Part shown: piece by piece, positions 55,128-64,000 of the stretch
Layout: each line of letters starts with the position of its first letter
Position numbering within the stretch: the stretch's first letter is position 1
Origin: Norana najaformis
Lineage: Eukaryota; Annelida; Clitellata; Crassiclitellata; Hormogastridae
Direction: 5' to 3'
DNA: 64,000 bases
Assembly: GCA_964023275.1 (NCBI GenBank)
Contig: OZ029927.1
Coordinates: 23,140,980 to 23,204,979 of the forward strand
Program-made: the position numbers and the translations under genes
Notes under the pieces: model-generated
Databases searched by the model: none
The model's input: the letters and a program-made list of their open reading frames with translations, nothing else
What the model was told of the DNA's origin: nothing

Positions 55128-58100
55128 GTAAGTTTGCAGCTTTCCCTATGAAAATATAAGCCGAACTCAGGCAAAACAAATATTTCAGATTGTTAAACAA
55201 CGAGTTGAATCGTGACAGCATAAAACTCACACTCTCAACAAATCCAATCTAATCCGCAACTTTCTTCTCAGCCTTTATCGATCAACACCGAGTAGCAGTC
55301 GATGGTCGAATTGAAGCGAAGCCACAGTCCCATCCTCATATCCAGTCCAGACCATAAGTCAGACTACGACTGACAGGCGATTCAGTAGAGATGAGATTCA
55401 AGTCCAGGTCAACGAAATCAGAAGACAGGCTTAAGGTGGATAATCAAATGAATAAAGTGATTTCATTTCACATTTCATAACGGTAACACAGCCTAACAAG
55501 TAATAAACCTGTCTCCTGTCTCATTCCTTCCATTGTCTCCATGGATACAAGGGAAGGAAGGAGACTGTCACCTGGGCAATTCTTCCCACTTCACGCAGCG
55601 CTCTGGAATTTGCTGGTGACCTGCGCTTAACTTTAAAAGTAGCGCTATGGAAATTTTCCAGTTTACGATTATGATTAGTTAGTTTCGCCGTGCATGGAAT
55701 CTCTGCCACAAGGTTATCAATTGCGTCTTTTCTTAACTGAAAGCTACAGTCGCTGTTAGCCCGTTTGCTTCAATTTTGAGGTTTTCTTCTTTAGCGCAGA
55801 TTCTTGCTGTCTTTGGAGGAAACGCGACAATTACATGTAGTATTTGTCTTTTCACAGAATCGTAAGTGTACAGGAACTACTTTATTTTAACTCATTCTCT
55901 AGCTATGTCTTCTTTAACCTTTTGCGTCCATTGAAAAAAAAATCCAAATGTGGATAATTTAAGTGTATTGTGGAAGTAAGTATGCAGCTGGAAAATATGA
56001 ATGTAATTTGTGTGACGTTTGAATGGTACACAATGCATAACCACATTCAGCTGTTATTGTTCCCCAGCAATTACGTCACATGATGAAGATATGGAGAGAA
56101 CATGACAATAGCCCCATGTGGGTTTCACATGTCTTACATATCGAGACATATATGACAATATTTCCATATGTGCATCACATGTCCCATTTATGGGCTCTAT
56201 GTACCGATATGTAAGATATATGATGCCTATATGGGAATATTCTCATATTCTCACCATATCTTTAAAGTGTGACGTTGCCGTTGGGGTTGGTTTCATTCTT
56301 AGATTTTTGATGAGCTTCATGATGTAAGTTCCTTTGCAAAAAAATTTTGATTTCTTTAGTACGTTCATTGCGGAGTCAAAATTTTTCTGGACTGGGCCAG
56401 GGAATACTCTTCCTGATGGAAGATACACTTTGGCGTCAAACAACACAACTCTCATCATCTTTAACGTAACTGCATCTGATGAGAGAAACTACACCTGCAA
56501 CGCATTATTTGTGCCTACCAATGAAAGTCACCAGCATCTTTATGAGATAATCATCGCAGGTTTGTCCTGTTTAATGAGTAACGGGTTAGCAACTGCCATG
56601 ATGTCAGATATTGTGCTATCAAAAACTCTTTGTCTGGCTTTATAAAAGTTATAGTTAAACATGAATTAGCAATATTTTATTGAGATAACTTTGAAAGGTA
56701 ATAGAATTTAAAACGAATTACCAGCAGCAGTTCCAAAATTCCTGCCTTTAGACGACTTGTTTATATATGGAACGCTCAGAAAATTGAAGAAATGCACCTT
56801 CGTAGATCTGTTTTGCTTCATTCAATATACAGTATATATAGTTGTGAGTAGTCTGAAATTAATATAATTATTTATTAGATTAAATGTACCCCTAGCTTTT
56901 TACTACTTCTGTCATTCCGAACGTACTCTAGACCTTGGCAATTTTTCGCTAGTGCTAATTTTTTTATATTTCAGCTGTGCCTAGTTTTCTCAATGTAAGC
57001 GATGGTCCATACAACGTCAACGTCACTGAAGGCTATCCAGTTACTTTCAACTGCAACGCATTTGCCAAACCAAGGCCTACCATTGTATGGCTTCAAGATG
57101 GCAGAGTAATCGATCGTAAGTGATCCTGAATTCATTTACATTCATGTACATATATATACACGTATGATCACAGGTACGACTGAAGAGAAGCTCAAGCTGT
57201 TATCGCTGTTTTACTGATATAACTGAGTTTCAATGGTACGTTATTTCTAGCAGATTCTAAAGTAAACTTTTCTCCTGCATTTTGAAAACATAGTGACGAT
57301 AGGTCAAAGCTTCTTGACTATGCTTGCCTTTTCTTAATTTCCTTATTCTAACAGGTCACATGTGATGGTAATAGACTTATCGCTTATTGAGTGTGAACTT
57401 ACCCTGTTAGCAACTTATGTACAAAGCAGGCCATCTAGGGGCCAGTTAAGACCAATCTCTGGAAATGATATCAATTATCGATTGGCTAGTTGTTTCCATA
57501 AAGCTAACGAACCTCCTAAGAGATTTGTGTTCAGCAACGGCAACAAAAGTCTGACAATCAGAGATGTTTGTCGAAACTGCTCTGACCGGGAGAACCAAAC
57601 AGACTTGACTGTTATTCAATGCAACGCTAGCAACGTTCTAGGATACGCCTTTGCTTCGGGTTACCTAAATGTTCTCGGTGAGTTTAATATTAAATATCAC
57701 AATATAAAGCCAGTCGACCACTAACTGGTACGCTTATATCAGTCAGCTTGAGTTTGACCAGTTTTTTCGTAAACCTCATTAAGTCTGCACGGTAGCCGAT
57801 TGGATAGAGCGCTTGGCATGTAAGGTCGAGAATATGGATTCGCGCCTACTCGGGACGGCTACTGTGTATGGATCTTGAACAAGTTCTTCACTTACAATTG
57901 CTTCGCGCCTCAGATTCAAATTAACTGACTTTGCGCCCGTTATAAATGCATAATGATGACGGTGATGATGATGATGATGATGATGATAATAATAATAATA
58001 AAATCAAGCATGAGCAATGTGCCACTCTGCCATCTATATTGTCTGGCATCTGGTCTGCCAGGCCTCATAGACCTCGAATAGTTTTGTCGAATAGATTCTT

Positions 58101-60990
58101 ATTTCGGAATGCGATGTTTTTTAGAAGCGTTAATGTAATTACAATAAAGATAAAATAAACTTTTCATATCAGGTTAGATTATTAACATGACATGTTGAAG
58201 TCATTTAATGCCATAGAATATCTTCAAAGATAATGTTGATGGTAATGGCGAGGGCCGCGGCAAATACGATGTGACGAAGAAGGAGACGGATGATGATGAT
58301 GATGACGACGACAAGGACACGACGATAATGATGATGATCACATGCTTTCTAGGTAAAACAAGCGTCGCAGTTCATGGTGAGAGATATGTCGTAGTGAAAG
58401 AAAATAGCGATAAGCAGATCCAGTGGACGTGCAATGCAACATCGGATCCAAGTACCCCTCCAAGCGTCCGGTGGTACAAAGTGGAAAACAATGAGCAGCA
58501 ACCAGTCCAAGAAGCTCCACCAACTGTCACCATTAAGGAGGGTACATTGACAATCCATGTAAACCTAAATAGCGATCACAATTGGACAAATTATCAAGGA
58601 GAATACAGATGCATCGGTGACAATGGATATAGCAGAAGTAGAACATCAGTTAACATCATTGTGGTTGAAAACAAATTTCCAGGTAAGATCATAACTATTT
58701 TGACGACATTTGACTCTCTCTCTCACCAGAGATATTGGAGAAAGCCGAAGAACAAAGCGAGCAACATCATGCAGCACTCACAGGCTGTAGACTAGGGCTG
58801 GATAAAGTCAAAGAGGAGCGCCAACTAACACAACCCACGCTAACCTCTTCTTCCATCCTCTCCTTTGTCACCGGCTCTTGACTTGGTATCTTTGGACAAC
58901 CCCACGGACTTGTCGGAGCACTCATGAATAAGCTGGTGCCCTGCGCTTAGCTTTGAGTAGCGTTTTAGAAATTTGGAGTTTACGATTACGATGTCGGCAA
59001 TGGGGTCTGCTGAGAGCCATCAAATGTAGGTCAGGCCTCATTCTTCCAGTTCTCATTAGCATTGAAATACGGAATCCCTTTTCCAAGTACTGCTATAGAT
59101 TCATAAAGGCGATGATTGTAGTTCATCTTGGCAACCAGATTGACCTGTGCAATTTATCCTGGCTCTGGTTGAAACAACTTTTACCTTTTAGAAAAATACT
59201 GCGACGAGGAATTTGATGCAGAACATTCCATTCTCTGGAATCGTATAATACCCAGCATAGAAATTTCACAGCCATGTCCTGGGAAAACCACTGGTAAGTA
59301 ATTCTTGTAACAAAATGCATGTATTGAGAATATTTCACGTCATCTGGTTGCCTGCCTTTACCAAATTTTACCACCTTTTATGGATGATAAACATTTCCTT
59401 CGCTATGAATGGCACCGTTTTATGTTACCATTGGCTAAACCTAAGGTGTTCAGATTGTTTTGTCAAAAGCTGTGTCGTTACCTGAATATAGTTTTTAAAA
59501 TCCATTTGTATTTTAGCCTGTTTGTCAACTCGTTTTATGAACACGCTGTACAGGATGACGCGTTGAAAATTTGAACTCGCATACACCTATGTCATAAAAT
59601 ATCAGACACTCGCAATTTCTTATATTTTTACCTGGACTTCTCCCTCTATGTAATGTAATGTAATCAAAAATTCATAAAGCCCCACTTCGAGATTAACTCC
59701 TTAGAGGCGCTCCCGGCCCGACAACACAGAAACCCTAGGAAATAATAAGGTCTTCAAGCGCTTGCGGAAAAGAGGGGGAGAGAGACTAAGAAATTCCTGG
59801 CGTTGGCCATTAGGAAGCCAATTCCAACATGCGGGACCAATCACAGCAAAACTTCTCCGCTTTCCCCTGGCTGTTCTGACCGATGGGACAAGCAAGTCAC
59901 CCTGTACCGCCGAACGAAGTAGTCTACGGCCAGGAATGGAAGAGGCCAAAACACAGAGTTCTACGTATTATTTGTATAAGACAGGCTCATTATTATTCAC
60001 AAACTTCCAATCACCAGTCAGCCGCATAGCCAACCACTTTGGAGTGAAGTTACAGCTGTACGCTGATGACACTCAGTTTCACATTGCTCTGTCACCCACT
60101 GATCTGTCAGGCAAAGTAACGCTTGAGGAGTGTCTCTCTTCCATTCATGCATGGTTCTGATTTAATGGTTTGGCCATAAATCCTCATAAATCTGAAGCGA
60201 TCATGTTTGGCTCACGCCAACGTCTGCGTTCTCTGCCTTCACATTCCAGCATTGACCTAGCTGGCACTTCTGTACCGCTATCAGACATGGTCAAAACACT
60301 TGGGGTAATTTTGGACAGCAATCTCACATTTCGACCTCACATAACAAACCTCTGCAAATCTTGTTTCTATCATATCAGGGCATTACGTCACATCAGGTCA
60401 GCTCTTACCAAAGATATGGCACAAACTGTAGCATGTTCTCTAGTCTGCTCTCGCCTCGATTATTCCAACTTGGTTATTACAGGTATCTCAAACCTTGAAC
60501 TCAAAAAACTTCAATGCATCCAAAACTCCCTGGCTCGAGTGGTGCTGCGTGCACCTCCTCACACAAATTCCTTAGCTCTATTAAGCCAGCTGCATTGGCT
60601 TCATGTGGAATTCCGAATACGACATAAACTAGCCTGTTTGACTTACAAAACTCTTACTATGAGCGCTCCTATCTGCCTTCAGTCACTAGTCTATCCTTAT
60701 ATCCCTCCCCGCAGCCTACGATCTTCAGGTACGGGCCTCTTGACTGAGCCACGATGCAGAACTGTCCTGGGCTCTCGTGCATTCCACACCGCTGCCCCGA
60801 AGGAATGGAACCGTCTACCAATGTTTCTCCGAAGTTCGACCTGCTTTCCTTCCTTCAAGAAACGCCTGAAAACTCACTATTTCTCACTAGCTTTCAAACA
60901 TTTGGATATTTAACTCTTTTCACCTGGCGACTGACTATCCGCGCCTCCGATTCGCATTTCGGTGTGACTCTGTGCGCGTTACAAATTTTC

Positions 60991-61044
<54 letters not shown>

Positions 61045-63994
61045 TATATCTTAAAAGATCATGCGTTGAAAAGTTGAAATCGCCTATACCTATATTGCAG
61101 ATTAGCATACGATCGCGTGTTATATATTTCCAACTGGACTTGTCCATGCATGAATTATTTGTATAAGGCAGGCATGTCCGGACTTATTCAAACAAGATTT
61201 GAATGTATAGACATATTGTAAAATATCACCGTGTCAGTACAGTCAGTTGAAGTTAGGCCTCGATGAATGAAAGTTATTGTAAAGATCTGAAGAGTAATTG
61301 TGGAACGTGTGCATTTATATATGATAACTGACGTTTCTGGAAACAATGAATTTAATTCAAATCGCTAAGAAAGCAACACTTTTATTTAGAAATAAGCCAT
61401 GTTGCTTCGTACACGACATTATAAAAAGCGTTAAGGAACTGAAGTGCAGCCTAAGAGATTTGTGCAGTAACAATTTCAGTTGCTGGTTATATATGCCCGT
61501 AGGATACTTAAGTCATATTTGTAGTTATCGAATGTGTATAGCATATATACAGCATTCATTTCCTTAGCACATCCAATTAAAGGCTACTTCCTTTTGGTCC
61601 ATTTCAATCAAGCAGATGCACCACATTTCATGCGTTCTGTTTGTTTGATCAATAGCTTGATTTGGCCGATTGAAACCAGTGATAAGTGGATATTTCCAAC
61701 TTTCTGGTGTGTTGTTCTTTTGGTACCCAAGTAGCAGAGCACATACTGAAACAACTAATGTCCACATGTCAGATATTTAAAAAAACATTTTGCTTGATCT
61801 AGGATTCTGTTCAAGAAAATGTTTTCTGAATAACGATGACATCGCCGTTTGGTCTCAACCGAACTACAACAGTTGTGTTGACAAGGAATATAGGGAATTA
61901 CTAGAAAGGGTAAATACAAGACCCACCATTCCTTTCTGTAGACACATTATAATGTATAAAAAGATTTTACAAGATACAGTAACTCATTTTGGATAGAATG
62001 TCTCCCTTACATGCTTGTCTAGCTGTTGATTAAAAACAAGAATGTAGGCTTATGTTAGACGAAGTTGAAGTGAATGACGGAACGAATTCATACAATTAGA
62101 GCGCAATTATAGTTCGAGCAGGGCTTTCCGCTTTTCCATTATTAATAAATAATGTAAATAGGAGTTTTTCCTTTGCTGAAAGACGCGCCTCGTGCTATGA
62201 TATACTAAAATCAACTTTGGACTGTCATTGAGGCGCTCAGGCCTCTAAAATACTCTCAGACCAACGATGCCCTAGTTATAGCTCAGCGAGTCAATAAATC
62301 TTAAGTACTTTAAGTCTGCTCAAGGCAGGACTCGATGCATATTGTCAGTAGATTGAGGGTGAGTATCACTGTTGTTTGAGGTAACGGCAGATATGTTAGT
62401 TTTTTCCCAGTTGAGAAAAACTGAATTAGCTTCTTATATATAACTATCTTCACAATTAACCTACCTTTGGCTGATATTCAGCCACTCGCATGCACTTTTT
62501 CTTTTACATATGTTTTCCAACTGATGGCTACAACTGTTATGGATCACTTAAAGCACTGATTCAATTTACCTATGTCCCTCTGCCCACTGACACCAAACTC
62601 CACATTGTAAGAAGTTATACATCTACTCCGAATACTATTTTATCTTGTAGTTCTTGTATTTCTTATTAAGGTCAATGATTTGGTAGCAACTGCACCGGAA
62701 AGCCAGACTGTGATCGCTAATATCGCCAACCACTTGTCAACCTTGACTAATAAAAGCGATGGCCTGACCGCGGGAAATCTCAACGCCTCAGTCATGGGCT
62801 TAAGCCGATTGTCTGTATTTCGAAACAATAACAACAACCCCAATGAATATGAAATCAAGGTACGGCTTACATTTATCTCATAGCCATACTCATACGAATG
62901 CAGGTATCGCCTTGCCGCACTTCATCTTTCCTATCTTGAAACTTCCTCTTGGAATAGTCTTCCACTGCACATATATACTCTTCCATATGACGTTTTTCAC
63001 CAAACATTTTCAAACTGCGTTCAAACGCACTTGCTTGATTAGTTAGGTAGTCATGTGAGGTTCTTAGGAGGACCTGTTCAACTGAACATTGTTTGCTCAT
63101 TGACGTACTTAATGAATTTTAGAGCCACTTACGCTACCATAGGAAGCGTTTTTATGAGGTGCCTCGAGGTACCTAAAAGGCGAGACATTAAGTGCCTAGA
63201 TACATACATAGATAGACAAATGGATAGTTAGATAGAACGTCTAGATACATGCATGGATAAATAAATAGATAGCATACATAGATAGATTAATATGCATATA
63301 TAATTATATATAATTTACATATGTAATTATATATAATTTATATATGTATATGCAAGCATACACACATAAACAATTACATATATAATTAGATACATACATG
63401 CGTGTACGTACGTGTATGTACGCAATGTCATAGATACATACATATATATACATATACACATTAATACATACGTATATAGAATTAAGTATTTTAGTTTCAT
63501 TTTTAACGCGATGCAGTCGATTGTTCAAACGATCAGCAACATTCTTCAACCGAACAACTCGAAATCATGGAAAGCACTTCAAGCTGTAAGTCGAATACTC
63601 TCTCTGAGCCAAAAATATTTTCTTGACTAAACCAGACAATTTCGCTATGAATGGCTAATCTGTTTTAATATGGTTATCACAAACTACGGGAAGGGAACGT
63701 TTTTCTGTTGATCCAAATCTTTTGACTTCTACTTTTCATCAAAACAATCACTCTTCAATTTTTATAAATTTTACAGGTTCACTGCTAATAGTCTCATCAT
63801 TTACACGTGTCATCCATTATATATATTTGATAAAACTTCAGATATATGAGGTTTTTTCTGCTCTTCAATGTTTGTTTAATTGCAGGTTAATAGTTCTGTA
63901 TCGATGGCCATCTTGTTCTCAGCTGATGTCTACGGACAGAGTTTGTTCACAAATAACAAATCAAGCCACAGCACAACTATTGCAGATTACATGG
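55058..63994 (+). CDS. aGPCR-2: Ig-Ig-Ig-HRM-GAIN adhesion GPCR, runs off the window
   Basis: Exons 55058-55127, 55795-55861, 56360-56559, 56975-57115, 57504-57677, 58353-58682, 61803-61909, 62671-62859, 63517-63585, 63886-63994; all junction phases agree. It is the paralogue of aGPCR-1 and keeps three Ig domains, which correspond to Ig3, Ig4 and Ig5 of gene A. The HRM exon is identical to that of aGPCR-1, the GAIN exons differ at 5 to 15 percent of positions. The remaining GAIN, GPS and 7TM exons would lie beyond base 64000. The start of exon 5 is uncertain: AAAG/CTAACG at 57504 has a poor pyrimidine tract but is the one that gives the expected length and phase. Confidence 0.85.
55795..56559 (+). 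CDS. aGPCR-2 exons 2-3: Ig domain (gene A Ig3 type)
   Basis: Exon 2 (55795-55861): QILAVFGGNATITCSICLFT. Exon 3 (56360-56559): SKFFWTGPGNTLPDGRYTL, TTLIIFNVTASDERNYTC, NALFVPTNESHQHLYEI. 13 of 66 residues in exon 3 differ from aGPCR-1. Confidence 0.9.
56975..57677 (+). CDS. aGPCR-2 exons 4-5: Ig domain (gene A Ig4 type)
   Basis: Exon 4 (56975-57115): VPSFLNVSDGPYNVNVTEGY, FNCNAFAKPRPTIVWLQDGR. Exon 5 (57504-57677): KRFVFSNGNKSLTIRDVCRN, DLTVIQCNASNVLGYAFA, GYLNVL. Both ends phase 1. The open frame from 57362 upstream is intronic or has alternative acceptors. Confidence 0.85.
57787..57955 (+). repeat. SINE-2 copy followed by GATGAT repeat
   Basis: GCACGGTAGCCGATTGGATA, GAGCGCTTGGCATGTAAGG, GGATCTTGAACAAGTTCTTC; then a (GATGAT)n / AATAAT tract to about 58005. 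A second GATGAT/GACGAC tract is at 58288-58340. Confidence 0.75.
58353..58682 (+). CDS. aGPCR-2 exon 6: Ig domain (gene A Ig5 type)
   Basis: KTSVAVHGERYVVVKENSDK, WTCNATSDPSTPPSVRWYK, GTLTIHVNLNSDHNW, QGEYRCIGDNGYSRS. Phase 1 at both ends (CCA G/GTAAGA), as in gene A exon 9. Confidence 0.92.
58830..59650. repeat. SINE-3 copy (-) and shared duplicon DNA
   Basis: 58830-58995 is the SINE-3 copy seen at 30765-31000; 59000-59650 matches 30940-31590 almost base for base, with no recognised coding content. Confidence 0.6.
59680..60990. mobile_element. Head-to-head LINE fragments: antisense 3' end, then sense CR1-like ORF2
   Basis: 59680-59950 (-) reads [20 protein letters not shown]. 59985-60912 (+) reads [19 protein letters not shown], a stop at 60158, then [94 protein letters not shown] and a stop. 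3' UTR ends in an (ATA)n tail at 60993-61042. Confidence 0.9.
60990..61043. repeat. (AAT)n LINE tail
   Basis: About 17 AAT units immediately after TACAAATTTTCGT; the partner copy at 32920-32935 has only two or three units. Confidence 0.92.
61803..63994 (+). CDS. aGPCR-2 HRM and GAIN subdomain A exons
   Basis: 61803-61909 HRM-like ([20 protein letters not shown]), 62671-62859 ([39 protein letters not shown]), 63517-63585 ([20 protein letters not shown]), 63886-63994 ([20 protein letters not shown]), ending with ATGG/GTAGGA at the window edge. Confidence 0.88.
63195..63485. repeat. GATA/CATA/TATATAATT microsatellite tract
   Basis: Partner of 35340-35560, expanded by extra ATATATAATT and GTACGTACGTG-like units. 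Confidence 0.85.
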
Positions 63995-64000
63995 GTAGGA

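Overview
The window is nuclear DNA from an invertebrate animal. Genes are split by GT-AG introns of about 0.3 to 4 kb, the proteins are metazoan-type (immunoglobulin-domain receptors and adhesion GPCRs), and most remaining DNA is decayed CR1-like LINEs, tRNA-derived SINEs, hAT and LTR-like relics and microsatellites. Base composition is AT-rich. The species cannot be named from the sequence; no rRNA, tRNA gene, CRISPR or prokaryotic operon was seen.

The window holds a tandem, same-strand (+) cluster of related receptor genes. (1) A partial terminal exon at 797-946 is the cytoplasmic tail of a lost upstream receptor, cut on its 5' side by a CR1-like LINE. (2) A decayed tail exon lies at 5940-6370. 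(3) Gene A (exons between 7634 and 24115) is a single-pass receptor: signal peptide, five L1CAM/contactin-like Ig domains, one TM helix and a tyrosine-rich tail with an ITAM-like end. (4) aGPCR-1 (28811-48408) is a complete adhesion GPCR: signal peptide, one Ig domain, HRM-like segment, GAIN domain, GPS with HL/T cleavage site, seven TM helices and a short tail. I could assign 21 exons whose phases all agree and which sum to 2286 nt (761 codons plus stop). (5) A third tail remnant (49724-49777) and an orphan gene-A-type signal exon (53597-53663) follow. (6) aGPCR-2 (55058 to beyond the window end) has three Ig domains, HRM and the start of GAIN.

The three Ig domains of aGPCR-2 correspond one to one, exon for exon and phase for phase, to the last three Ig domains of gene A. 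The same ectodomain module is therefore attached either to a single-pass tyrosine tail or to a GAIN-7TM body. aGPCR-1 has lost two of these Ig domains by a deletion that keeps frame. The interval 26.2-36.1 kb is a duplicate of 50.7-64.0 kb. Divergence along it is patchy: the HRM exon is identical, while one Ig exon differs at 24 of 200 positions, mostly amino-acid-changing, although its downstream intron differs by only about 4 percent. This pattern, with remnants of dead paralogues, resembles a birth-and-death recognition-receptor cluster; a role in self/non-self or cell-cell recognition is inference.

Mobile DNA fills the introns and gaps: several CR1-like LINE fragments in both orientations, at least four SINE families, a short LTR-type element with two identical 114-bp terminal repeats placed in a TA microsatellite, a hAT relic with inverted ends, two antisense relics of dispersed mobile-element genes, and a LINE fragment whose empty target site is preserved in the other duplicon.
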